DNA from: Bacillota bacterium
Lineage (GTDB): Bacteria; Bacillota; Clostridia; Lachnospirales; Lachnospiraceae
Reading direction: 5' to 3'
Length of the DNA: 31,005 bases
Assembly: GCA_023415655.1 (NCBI GenBank)
Contig: JAEZKD010000037.1
Location: 1 to 31,005 of the forward strand
How positions within the stretch are numbered: the stretch's first letter is position 1; each line of letters opens with the position of its first letter. Made by a program: the position numbers and the translations under genes. Under the pieces are notes generated by a model, which saw only the letters and a list, made by a program, of their open reading frames with translations, ran no database searches and had not been told where the DNA came from. Positions 1 through 7,656 of the stretch are shown here, piece by piece.

Positions 1-150
1 GATATGTTAGTTCTTCATCCACTTCCTCGTGTGAATGAAATAGCTACAGAAGTAGACGATGATCCAAGAGCTGTATATTTTAAACAAGCAGAATACGGTG
101 TTTATGTACGAATGGCTCTGATTATGAAACTATTAAATATCAGTAGATAG
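1..150 (+). CDS. pyrB: Aspartate carbamoyltransferase catalytic subunit, C-terminal fragment
   Basis: This is the last 49 codons of an open frame that enters from the left edge and stops with TAG. The visible peptide carries the LHPLPRVNEI motif, typical of the aspartate-binding domain of aspartate transcarbamoylases, followed by the D-D-P-R-A-x-Y-F-x-Q segment and a closing helix ending LLNISR. The enzyme condenses carbamoyl phosphate with aspartate, the first committed step of pyrimidine synthesis. The regulatory subunit gene starts 15 bases downstream, so the two are co-transcribed and the enzyme should be an allosteric PyrB-PyrI holoenzyme. The N-terminal carbamoyl-phosphate domain lies outside the window. 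Confidence 0.95.
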   Translation, partial: DMLVLHPLPRVNEIATEVDDDPRAVYFKQAEYGVYVRMALIMKLLNISR

Positions 151-165
151 AAAGGGGATATCATT

Positions 166-591
166 ATGTTAAATATCGGTGGACTCAATCAAGGTGTTGT
201 AATTGATCATATCGTTGCTGGTGGGGCAATGAAAATCTATGAATATCTTCAATTAGAGAAGCTTGACTGCAGTGTTGCAATCATAAAAAACGCTAAGAGT
301 AACAAGATGGGTAAGAAGGACATTATCAAAATTGAAGGTCCTAATGTACTTGATTTGGATATGATTGGTGTCCTTGACCCAACACTTACCATCAATATCA
401 TAGAAGATGGAATTATCATTGAAAAACGCCATCTGCGTTTACCTGAACAGGTAACAGGAATCATTCGATGTAAAAATCCTAGATGTATAACTTCCATTGA
501 ACAAGACCTTCCGCATCGCTTTCAATTAACCGACAAAGCAAAAGGTGTTTATCGCTGTATCTACTGCGAACAAGCCTTCAAGCGACCATAG
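166..591 (+). CDS. pyrI: Aspartate carbamoyltransferase regulatory subunit
   Basis: This 141-residue protein matches the length and domain order of PyrI. An N-terminal nucleotide-binding allosteric domain (about residues 1-95) is followed by a C-terminal zinc domain. The four zinc cysteines are visible as C102-x4-C107 and C131-x2-C134. In the PyrB6-PyrI6 holoenzyme the zinc domain contacts PyrB, and CTP or ATP binding to the N-domain tunes activity. An AAAGGGG ribosome binding site stands before the ATG, and the gene directly follows pyrB. A perfect 11-bp hairpin lies about 40 bases after the stop. Bacillus lacks pyrI, while many clostridia carry a separate pyrI as here. Confidence 0.95.
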   Translation: MLNIGGLNQGVVIDHIVAGGAMKIYEYLQLEKLDCSVAIIKNAKSNKMGKKDIIKIEGPNVLDLDMIGVLDPTLTINIIEDGIIIEKRHLRLPEQVTGIIRCKNPRCITSIEQDLPHRFQLTDKAKGVYRCIYCEQAFKRP

Positions 592-632
592 TGAAAGGCT
601 ATTGTTCAATTCATAGATTCATAGGTGATTTA

Positions 633-661
633 TTAAGGGAACTCGTTAAAAGTTCCCTTAA
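633..661. terminator. Hairpin between convergent pyrI and fhs
   Basis: TTAAGGGAACT and AGTTCCCTTAA form a perfect 11-bp stem around a 7-base loop. It sits between the 3' ends of convergent genes. Only short T-runs flank it, so it may act as a bidirectional terminator or transcript-end stabiliser rather than a strong intrinsic terminator on either strand. Confidence 0.6.
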
Positions 662-699
662 TTCATATGATAAGATCAATTCAAAGCCCTCGTTGGTAT

Positions 700-2370
700 T
701 TAAAATAACCCTGTAATCACTCCGTCTTCTGTCACATCAATATGCTCCGCAGCCGGAACCTTAGGTAATCCTGGCATAGTCATTACGGTTCCAGTAATCG
801 CTACCACAAAGCCAGCACCAGCTGATACATAGATGTCACGAATATGAACTGTGAAATTCGTTGGACGTCCTAATTTGGTTGGATCATCGGATAAAGAGTA
901 TTGATTCTTCGCCATACATACTGGTAAATGTCCAAAGCCTAGCTCAGTTAAGCGATTTAGCTGACTTAATGCATATGGGTCAAACGTAACTCCATCTGCT
1001 CCATAGATTTCTTTTGCGACTGTCTCCATCTTTTCTTTTAATGGCATATGATCCGGGTAAAGTACTTCATAATGACTTGGCTTTGTTTCCATGATATTTA
1101 GTACCTTCTGCGCCAAATCAATACCACCCTTACCACCCTTTTCCCATACTTCGGATAATGAGAATTCACAGCCACGCTCAATACAGAATTGCTTTACAAA
1201 CGCAAGCTCTGCCTCAGTATCTGTTGAGAAACGATTTAAGGTCACTACTACTGGAACATGGAACTTCTGTATGTTTTCGATGTGCTTTTCTAGATTTACA
1301 ATTCCCTTTTGTAACGCTTCTAGGTTTTCGACTCCTAATTCATTCTTTGGAACCCCACCATTATATTTTAATGCTCGCACGGTTGCCACAAGAACAACTG
1401 CATCTGGCTTAAGTCCACCAATACGACATTTGATATCTAAGAATTTCTCTGCACCCAAATCTGCCCCAAACCCAGCCTCAGTGACTACAACATCCGCAAG
1501 TTTTAATGCAGTCTTAGTTGCACGAACCGAATTACAACCATGAGCAATATTAGCGAAAGGGCCACCATGAATAATCGCTGGTGTATTCTCTAAGGTCTGA
1601 ATTAAGTTTGGTCTTAACGCATCCTTTAGTAAGGCAGCCATGGAACCTACCGCATTCAATTCCTTCGCTGTTACTGGTGTTCCATCATACGTATAAGCAA
1701 CAATAATTCTTCCTAAACGTTCCTTTAAATCCTTCATATCACTAGCAAGACAAAGTATTGCCATAATCTCTGATGCAACTGTGATAATGAAGTGATCCTC
1801 TCGAACCACACCATCAGCTTTTCTTCCTAATCCAACTACTATGTTACGAAGAACTCGATCATTCATATCAAGACATCGTTTCCAAACAATCTGGTTTGGA
1901 TCAATGTTAAGTGTATTCCCTTGCTGAATATGATTATCTAACATCGCCGCCAACAAATTATTCGCAGAAGTAATTGCATGAAAGTCGCCAGTAAAGTGTA
2001 AATTCAAGTCTTCCATTGGAACTACTTGTGCATAACCACCACCTGCAGCACCTCCCTTGATCCCAAAGCAAGGTCCTAAGGATGGCTCACGTAGGGCAAT
2101 CACAGCCTTTTGATTCAAACAACCAAGTGCTTGTCCAAGTCCAACGGTTGTTGTTGTCTTACCTTCCCCAGCAGGAGTTGGATTAATTGCGGTTACTAAA
2201 ACTAATTTGCCATCTTTTCTATCCTTGATCTTATTCCAGAGTTCATCTGTCAACTTCGCTTTATATTTACCGAAAAAGTCCAAATCATCTTCTACAATAT
2301 CAAGCTTTTGTGCGACCTCACGAATATGGAGCATTTTCGCTTCCTGTGCAATTTCTATGTCTGTCTTCAT
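700..2370 (-). CDS. fhs: Formate--tetrahydrofolate ligase
   Basis: The 556-residue product has the usual length of formyl-THF synthetase. The signature P-loop (PTPAGEGKTTTTVGLGQAL, about residues 65-83) and the glycine-rich region REPSLGPCFGIKGGAAGGG are intact. The enzyme makes 10-formyl-THF from formate, THF and ATP. In anaerobes this feeds purine synthesis, initiator-tRNA formylation and, in acetogens, the methyl branch of the Wood-Ljungdahl pathway. No other Wood-Ljungdahl gene is next to it, so a purely one-carbon housekeeping role is the simpler reading. The ATG is preceded by GGGAGGGG at good spacing and an extended -10 box. The gene is monocistronic, divergent from the HAD gene and convergent with pyrI. 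Confidence 0.97.
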   Translation of the reverse strand: MKTDIEIAQEAKMLHIREVAQKLDIVEDDLDFFGKYKAKLTDELWNKIKDRKDGKLVLVTAINPTPAGEGKTTTTVGLGQALGCLNQKAVIALREPSLGPCFGIKGGAAGGGYAQVVPMEDLNLHFTGDFHAITSANNLLAAMLDNHIQQGNTLNIDPNQIVWKRCLDMNDRVLRNIVVGLGRKADGVVREDHFIITVASEIMAILCLASDMKDLKERLGRIIVAYTYDGTPVTAKELNAVGSMAALLKDALRPNLIQTLENTPAIIHGGPFANIAHGCNSVRATKTALKLADVVVTEAGFGADLGAEKFLDIKCRIGGLKPDAVVLVATVRALKYNGGVPKNELGVENLEALQKGIVNLEKHIENIQKFHVPVVVTLNRFSTDTEAELAFVKQFCIERGCEFSLSEVWEKGGKGGIDLAQKVLNIMETKPSHYEVLYPDHMPLKEKMETVAKEIYGADGVTFDPYALSQLNRLTELGFGHLPVCMAKNQYSLSDDPTKLGRPTNFTVHIRDIYVSAGAGFVVAITGTVMTMPGLPKVPAAEHIDVTEDGVITGLF

Positions 2371-2398
2371 AGGTAACCCCTCCCTTTCATTTTCTTAT

Positions 2399-2407
2399 AT
2401 TATACCA
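2399..2407 (-). promoter_or_regulatory. Extended -10 promoter of fhs
   Basis: On the minus strand TGG-TATAAT gives a perfect -10 with the TGn extension, about 30 bases ahead of the fhs start. No good -35 hexamer stands at 16-18 bases, which an extended -10 can tolerate. Confidence 0.5.
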
Positions 2408-2477
2408 AATTATATGGAAAAAGTAACCCTTTTCGTTATTAAGAATTTTTGAAATACTCATAATATTTGCTAATTAG

Positions 2478-2506
2478 TTGCATATTAATCTCTCAAAAGC
2501 TATAAT
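2478..2506 (+). promoter_or_regulatory. SigA-type promoter of the HAD phosphatase gene
   Basis: TTGCAT and a perfect TATAAT are separated by exactly 17 bases. They lie about 40 bases upstream of the ATG of the HAD gene, with a GAAAGG ribosome binding site between. Confidence 0.6.
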
Positions 2507-2545
2507 AAGCTAAAACACTACCAAGGACTAAAAGAAAGGCTAACT

Positions 2546-3214
2546 ATGAGATATCAAACAATTATTTTTGACCTAGATGGAACTTTACTCAATACATTGG
2601 TTGACTTAACTAACAGTGTAAACCATACACTCACTCACTATCAGGAACCTAACCGTTCCATCGATGAGATCCAAAGCTTTATCGGCAACGGTGTTCGTAT
2701 CTTATTACAACGAAGCTTTCAAAAACCTCTAACCAAAGCCTTCCTAGAAGAGGCACTCACCGTTTTTCGAACCCATTATTCAATCCATATGAATGATCAT
2801 ACAAGAATGTATGAGGGACTAGAACCAGTGCTTTGTGCATTAAAAGAACAAAACAAACAGCTTGCAATTGTCTCAAATAAAATAGATCAAGCAGTCAAGG
2901 AATTGAATCAACAATATTTCTCTGCTTATATCCCACTCGCTATTGGTACTCCCTCGAATCACAAAAAGCCAGATCCGTATAGTGTCCTACAAGTCATACA
3001 ACACTACCATTCTACCCCAAATAAGACAATTTATGTAGGTGATTCTGAGGTCGATATAACGACTGCACATAATGCAGGAATTAAGTGTATCGGAGTATCT
3101 TGGGGCTTTCGAGGACATGATTTTTTAAAGGAACACGGTGCAGACATCCTAGTAGACACCCCACAAGAACTATTAGAGGTGCTTACTATGCCTAATGAAT
3201 GTAACGACCTATAA
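2546..3214 (+). CDS. HAD-superfamily phosphatase, phosphoglycolate phosphatase-like
   Basis: This 222-residue hydrolase has all HAD motifs. Motif I is DLDGTL (nucleophile D9, acid D11), motif II is VSNK near residue 110, and motif III lysine is in HKKPDP. Motif IV is YVGDSEVDI, typical of Mg-dependent phosphatases. An alpha-helical cap lies between motifs I and II, as in the Gph/PpaX group, which act on phosphoglycolate or pyrophosphate. The sequence alone does not fix the substrate. The gene is monocistronic, reads opposite to fhs, has its own promoter, and ends just before a large inverted repeat. It is the only complete plus-strand gene after pyrI. Confidence 0.85.
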   Translation: MRYQTIIFDLDGTLLNTLVDLTNSVNHTLTHYQEPNRSIDEIQSFIGNGVRILLQRSFQKPLTKAFLEEALTVFRTHYSIHMNDHTRMYEGLEPVLCALKEQNKQLAIVSNKIDQAVKELNQQYFSAYIPLAIGTPSNHKKPDPYSVLQVIQHYHSTPNKTIYVGDSEVDITTAHNAGIKCIGVSWGFRGHDFLKEHGADILVDTPQELLEVLTMPNECNDL

Positions 3215-3229
3215 TAGAGTAACTCTAAT

Positions 3230-3330
3230 TCATGATTCGATTTGAGACCTTATCATATACCATATTTTGTGACTTAGCCACGGTGGGAACAAAAATATGG
3301 TATATGATAAGGTCTCATGTCGAATCATGA
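3230..3330. repeat. 101-bp near-perfect inverted repeat (large hairpin or MITE-like)
   Basis: Arms 3230-3240 and 3320-3330 pair for 11 bp. After a 3x3 mismatch, arms 3244-3268 and 3292-3316 pair perfectly for 25 bp. The central 23 bases do not pair. No T-run follows either arm, so this is not a normal intrinsic terminator. No transposase or clear target-site duplication is visible. Confidence 0.85.
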
Positions 3331-3338
3331 GAACAATG

Positions 3339-3384
3339 AAAAAGCTGTAGATTAGACCCCTAAATGAGCTTTAATCTACAGCTT
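3339..3384 (-). terminator. Intrinsic terminator of the ATP-grasp/GGDEF operon
   Basis: On the minus strand AAGCTGTAGATTA and TAATCTACAGCTT form a perfect 13-bp stem with a 17-base loop, followed by a run of five T including the stem end. It lies about 110 bases past the stop of the last GGDEF gene. It could also slow plus-strand transcription from the HAD gene, although the T-tract is poor in that direction. Confidence 0.8.
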
Positions 3385-3495
3385 GATTTATCTTTTGCAC
3401 TCTAAGTTTGCATGCTTAACTTTTATAATTTGTAAACATATGTTGTTATTGGACTTCTTTATTATATCATAGCCAGTTCAAAATTCATTATGAAA

Positions 3496-5121
3496 CTAAT
3501 GGGAATCCAAATTACCAAGAAAGATTGCATTCCTACTTTCATTTTTCCCTCGATACAATGCCATATCAGCAGCATGTATGTAATCTGAATAGGTCTGCCC
3601 TTCTTTTGGTATTCCAACACAGATGCCCTGTGAAACTGTAACATAAGGATACCCTACCTCCACTGGTTGGCGGTACTGTTGTGCTACGACACTTTCCTGT
3701 ATGTCTTTTGCAACCTCAAATATCTTTTCTTGGGTAATACGATGTCCAATTAGAAAGAATTCGTCTCCTCCAAAACGGGAACAAAATAGGTTTTGAGCAT
3801 TCCTGCGAATACAATTTGCCACCATTTTAATGCAATTATCCCCTTCTAGATGTCCATGGTAATCATTATATTCTTTAAAGAAATCAATATCAAGAATTAA
3901 GACTCCAAAGGTTTCCCCTGCCAATAATGCCTTCTGAAATAGATCATCACAAACCTCATTCATACGATAACGATTTGGTAAGGTGGTCAGAGCATCTAAC
4001 TCTTTTTGTAATTTTAGGCGAGTGACTTCCTTCTCAATTCGATGTTTTTCTTCTACTTCGTGATGCAGGCGTTGCTTTGTTTTTATATTCATCACTTTCG
4101 AATTATTTATTTTATTTTCTTGTACTTTTAATAGACGATAATACTCTATATACAGCTTTTCTAACTCATCCTCTTGCTTTACTTCACAATAGTAATAAGC
4201 CAAAGCCTTATAAAAACGAAGGAAAAGATAATCAGAATTTGCACTTCCCAAATCTGCCTCTATCATTGATAAAAGCTGCTTTGCGAGTTCAAGTTCATGA
4301 CAATCAATCAGATATTCAAAAATATCTATGTATTGTATTAATATATCTGATTTGAATTGTATCGTATCATTACCTTTTAGAATCTGCTGTACATACGACT
4401 TAAACTGTTCCACTTCTCCAATCTGATATCCAATCTTAGCATTTGCAACATTAAAATATTGCTTGAGATAAGATACTTCCTTAATATTATCATATTTTTG
4501 AAGCTCCCAAAGACACTCAAATGCTTGGGTGTATTCTTTCCTTGAACAGCAGGTAAAACACCGCTGAATTAGGTAATTTACCTGATTGGTAATATAAACC
4601 AAATCAGAGCCTCTGAATTCATAATGCTTATCTAAAAAAGTATCCACATTGTCAAAACACTTCATAGCTATCTCGTAGTCCTCAAGAGAAACATACAACG
4701 ATGCAATGTTGTTATAAACCGTTGCCAGCATCAGATAATCATCTGTCCCTTCAAGACAGGCCGTGGCTTTTAAAAAATAGTCCAATGCACGTACTTCATT
4801 GCTCTGTTTGGTTAGAATTACACCAAGTAAATTATAAAATTGTGCTTCCAAGGTTAGAAATTGATTCCCCTCACAGACCGTAATTCCCTCCATTATACAT
4901 TCCATACTATCTTCGATTTGATTTTTATAATAGCAAGCCTGAGCCATATGATACAATGCTTGTACTCTTAAACTTATATTATTCTCTTCTTCCGCAAGTG
5001 ATAATAAGGACAGAGAAGCTTCCCACCAACGAGTCGTATCTTTGTATTGCACTTCCTTGATTTCCTCTAACAATCGTTCGATTTCATTGCTACCAATACA
5101 CGAGTTCGTGATGTGACTCAC
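3496..5121 (-). CDS. TPR-repeat diguanylate cyclase (GGDEF), last gene of operon
   Basis: An N-terminal helical region with TPR-like repeats (first about 190 residues) leads through a short basic coiled coil to a C-terminal GGDEF domain with FGGDEF near residues 450-455. The upstream LDIDFFKEYND, GH and GD residues are present, so it should make c-di-GMP from two GTP. No I-site RxxD stands ahead of GGDEF, and no signal peptide or membrane segment is visible, so it is predicted cytoplasmic. The frame stays open to a GTG at 5199, but that would overlap the upstream gene by 71 bases without a ribosome site. The GTG at 5121 follows TAAGGAAGGG, where the upstream stop codon merges with the Shine-Dalgarno, and the paralogue alignment also begins nearby. 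I therefore chose 5121 (541 residues). Confidence 0.88.
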   Translation of the reverse strand: MSHITNSCIGSNEIERLLEEIKEVQYKDTTRWWEASLSLLSLAEEENNISLRVQALYHMAQACYYKNQIEDSMECIMEGITVCEGNQFLTLEAQFYNLLGVILTKQSNEVRALDYFLKATACLEGTDDYLMLATVYNNIASLYVSLEDYEIAMKCFDNVDTFLDKHYEFRGSDLVYITNQVNYLIQRCFTCCSRKEYTQAFECLWELQKYDNIKEVSYLKQYFNVANAKIGYQIGEVEQFKSYVQQILKGNDTIQFKSDILIQYIDIFEYLIDCHELELAKQLLSMIEADLGSANSDYLFLRFYKALAYYYCEVKQEDELEKLYIEYYRLLKVQENKINNSKVMNIKTKQRLHHEVEEKHRIEKEVTRLKLQKELDALTTLPNRYRMNEVCDDLFQKALLAGETFGVLILDIDFFKEYNDYHGHLEGDNCIKMVANCIRRNAQNLFCSRFGGDEFFLIGHRITQEKIFEVAKDIQESVVAQQYRQPVEVGYPYVTVSQGICVGIPKEGQTYSDYIHAADMALYRGKNESRNAIFLGNLDSH

Positions 5122-5128
5122 CCCTTCC

Positions 5129-6718
5129 TTACAACAGTTTATCCAATGAGATTGTATTTCTTGCTTGACTTTTTCCTTTATAGAGTGCGTTGTCTGCACT
5201 ATGTATCAAATCCGACATTGTTTGACCAGCCTTTGGTACGACATTAACAATTCCTTGACTCACCGTAAGCCAATCATACGGTAATCCATCTACTTGATGA
5301 ATACATCTCTTTTTTAGAGCTATCTGTAGATTTTTTGCAACCTCAAGTATCTGCTTCGTAGAAATATCATAAAAAACAATGAAAAACTCATCTCCACCAA
5401 ATCTTGCAATAAAATATTCTCCTGCTGCTTCTCGCAATGCATCTGCTACCTGAATTAGACACTGATCACCATGCAGATGGCCAAATGTATCATTATATTG
5501 TTTGAAATAATCGATATCTAGCACATCGACGCCGATACTATGACCCTTTTCTAACGCCAACCGAAAATGCTTTTCACAATATTCATTCAAACAGTATCGA
5601 TTCGCTAATTGAGTCAAAGGGTCTTTTTCTGCCTGTTCTTTGATGACATTCAGATTTTGCATGATTTTTTTCTTTAGTTGTGTGGTAGAATCAATCATTT
5701 TCTTATCCCGAAGATGATTCCGTTTCATCTCACGAAATTCTTTTTCTTGAATTTCCTCTATGGCTAAGAATTTAATAAAGTTCTTTGTAAAGCCTCTCTC
5801 TTCTTTTATTTGTAGCTCATATTGCAACAATGCATCGTAATACTTTCTCTGATATTCCTCTGCACGTATGGTAAAAGCAGTCTTCTTTAATAAGACGAGG
5901 TAACTAGCTGCCACATCCCAACAGCATGAATGAAGAAGACGATAAAATATATCAATCGCATCATCATAATTATCAATGATATCTTGTTTTCCCCTTGCTA
6001 ATTCGAGAAACAAAGACGCATAGTTTATGCCTACCTCTAGATTCTTTAATCCAAAATACGTCTTAGCCTTGAGTGCATAGAAAGATTGCAAATGCTCCTC
6101 ATGCTTAGCAATTTCTTGTTCTACTTCCTCTAGAATGGAGGCTGCTAGTTTATAGTTTTTAAGAGAGCAAAAGGTGAGTCCAATGTTAATCGTTAGTCCA
6201 AGGTATAAGCTTTGATCATTCTGAACTTGAATCTCAGCTTTGATTAACTGTTGATAACACTGTTTTTCCAAATAAAAGTGCTTTAAGGCTTCTTGATAAG
6301 CACCAAGCTTTGCATATAAGGTTGCTATGTTACAATACAGCATCCCCTGCCTTAAATAATCGTTCTTTTTTTGAGAAAGCTCCATCCCATCTAAAAAATA
6401 ATCAAATGCTTTCTGTTCATTCCCTAGCTTTGTATAAATAATACCAAGTAATATGCAATAATCAATTCTTTGCTCCTCATCCGTTACATAGTTTAGTACC
6501 TCATAGCCTTTTTGTAAGAATTTGAGACTCTTTTTGTACTTAAACTCACGATAACACAACTCGGCAATGCAGTACAAAGCATAGGCCTGACCATCGTAGG
6601 ACTGGCTGATTACACAAGCTTCTAATAGTTGAAAATACAAACTTTTCCGCTCATCCTCTGTCATATCTACTTCTTTGACTTTTCGCATCATCAGTTCAAT
6701 CTCATGATCAGAACCCAT
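5129..6718 (-). CDS. TPR-repeat diguanylate cyclase (GGDEF), third gene of operon
   Basis: This 529-residue protein is a paralogue of the next gene in the operon and has the same order. TPR-like helical repeats span about residues 40-200, further helices and a charged coiled coil span about 305-370, and a GGDEF domain spans about 371-520 with GGDEF at 441-445. DIDYFKQYND, GH and GD catalytic and metal residues are kept, so cyclase activity is expected. The inhibitory RxxD site is absent at the usual position. No membrane segment is visible. The ATG follows AAAGGAG at ideal spacing. It starts 29 bases after the second ATP-grasp gene and ends 7 bases before the next start, so the pair is probably translationally coupled. 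The TPR part is a likely protein-binding sensor; its partner is unknown. Confidence 0.9.
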   Translation of the reverse strand: MGSDHEIELMMRKVKEVDMTEDERKSLYFQLLEACVISQSYDGQAYALYCIAELCYREFKYKKSLKFLQKGYEVLNYVTDEEQRIDYCILLGIIYTKLGNEQKAFDYFLDGMELSQKKNDYLRQGMLYCNIATLYAKLGAYQEALKHFYLEKQCYQQLIKAEIQVQNDQSLYLGLTINIGLTFCSLKNYKLAASILEEVEQEIAKHEEHLQSFYALKAKTYFGLKNLEVGINYASLFLELARGKQDIIDNYDDAIDIFYRLLHSCCWDVAASYLVLLKKTAFTIRAEEYQRKYYDALLQYELQIKEERGFTKNFIKFLAIEEIQEKEFREMKRNHLRDKKMIDSTTQLKKKIMQNLNVIKEQAEKDPLTQLANRYCLNEYCEKHFRLALEKGHSIGVDVLDIDYFKQYNDTFGHLHGDQCLIQVADALREAAGEYFIARFGGDEFFIVFYDISTKQILEVAKNLQIALKKRCIHQVDGLPYDWLTVSQGIVNVVPKAGQTMSDLIHSADNALYKGKSQARNTISLDKLL

Positions 6719-6747
6719 TACTTCTCCTTTCCATGCAAAGCTTTCCT

Positions 6748-7644
6748 TTACATCGTACTTAACAACTGTGATTTTATATAAATCAAGTATTCCCTTACCA
6801 AGTTAATGTCGGTACATTCATATAACATTCTTGTACCAACCACATCTTCCATTTCATTAAAAATCAATTCACCATCATCAGATACTAGAAAATCGATACC
6901 AACCAAATCTACATCAAACCTAGTTAGAATAGTGAAAACAATTTCCTTCTCTTTTTCAGATAATTCATACTTGGTTACCAAACCACCAAGTGAATAATTG
7001 GCTTTAAACCCTGAGCTAGAAGTACGAAGAATCGCACATAGTATTTGTTTTCCCAGCACATAGACTCTTAAATCTTGATGTCTTAAACCAATCAAGGGCT
7101 GTATCACAAAGTCCGAGTTTGTCTTTTGTAAGCAATCCAAAACTAACTCCCTTCGTAGCCTTACCTGCTCTGGATCACTCAAAGAGACTGAGGGCAGTAA
7201 AAATACCTCCTGTCCTCCATGACCATCCACGGTTTTAATTACTAACTCTTGTGCTACCTTTCCTATGGTATGTTCCAAATCCTCACGTCTACATGGAGTA
7301 GTTGGAATCATTGCAATATTAAGCTTTGCAACCTCCATACAGGTTTTTGCTTTGTCATTGCATAATTCTGAGATTTGAGCTGAATTAAAGCATCGTATCT
7401 TGGCAGCTTCTAGTACCTTAGAGAGTTTAGGATCAATCGTTCGGATAATCGCAGCATCTGGTAACTGAGTTATTTGACCTCTATGATAGAAGTCATAGCC
7501 ACCCATTTTACACACAACTGTTATATCCTCTGCAAGAATAAGCTCGACCATAAAACCTAGCTCAAGACCAATCGTCTGATACTCCTTGATATACCATTCA
7601 TTCTTTTTCACATCTTTTTGTCGATAAATCAACCATAACCTCAT
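6748..7644 (-). CDS. RimK-like ATP-grasp ligase, second copy, altered metal motif
   Basis: This 298-residue protein has a RimK-type N-domain (about 1-95) and an ATP-grasp domain. Visible ATP-grasp features are VIK at 135-137 (ATP lysine), the glycine loop GHGG at 141-144, DLRVYVLG from 191, KANYSLGG near 213-221 and VGIDFL near 248. Members join an amino acid, often glutamate, to a carboxyl group through an acyl phosphate. The usual metal motif E-x-N reads E264-M-E266 here, whereas the first copy keeps E-V-N. It has the same length as the first copy, starts 12 bases after it behind a GAGG site, and precedes the two GGDEF genes. The substrate is unknown. It may work as a heteromeric partner of the first copy. 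Confidence 0.8.
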   Translation of the reverse strand: MRLWLIYRQKDVKKNEWYIKEYQTIGLELGFMVELILAEDITVVCKMGGYDFYHRGQITQLPDAAIIRTIDPKLSKVLEAAKIRCFNSAQISELCNDKAKTCMEVAKLNIAMIPTTPCRREDLEHTIGKVAQELVIKTVDGHGGQEVFLLPSVSLSDPEQVRLRRELVLDCLQKTNSDFVIQPLIGLRHQDLRVYVLGKQILCAILRTSSSGFKANYSLGGLVTKYELSEKEKEIVFTILTRFDVDLVGIDFLVSDDGELIFNEMEDVVGTRMLYECTDINLVREYLIYIKSQLLSTM

Positions 7645-7656
7645 TACTACCTCAAT

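Noticed and set aside
1091..1543. Plus-strand open frame of 150 codons
   Set aside because: It lies wholly antisense to fhs, has no ribosome site and no recognisable protein features.
3230..3330. Intrinsic terminator for the HAD gene
   Set aside because: Stem is far longer than a terminator needs, and neither arm is followed by a T-run.
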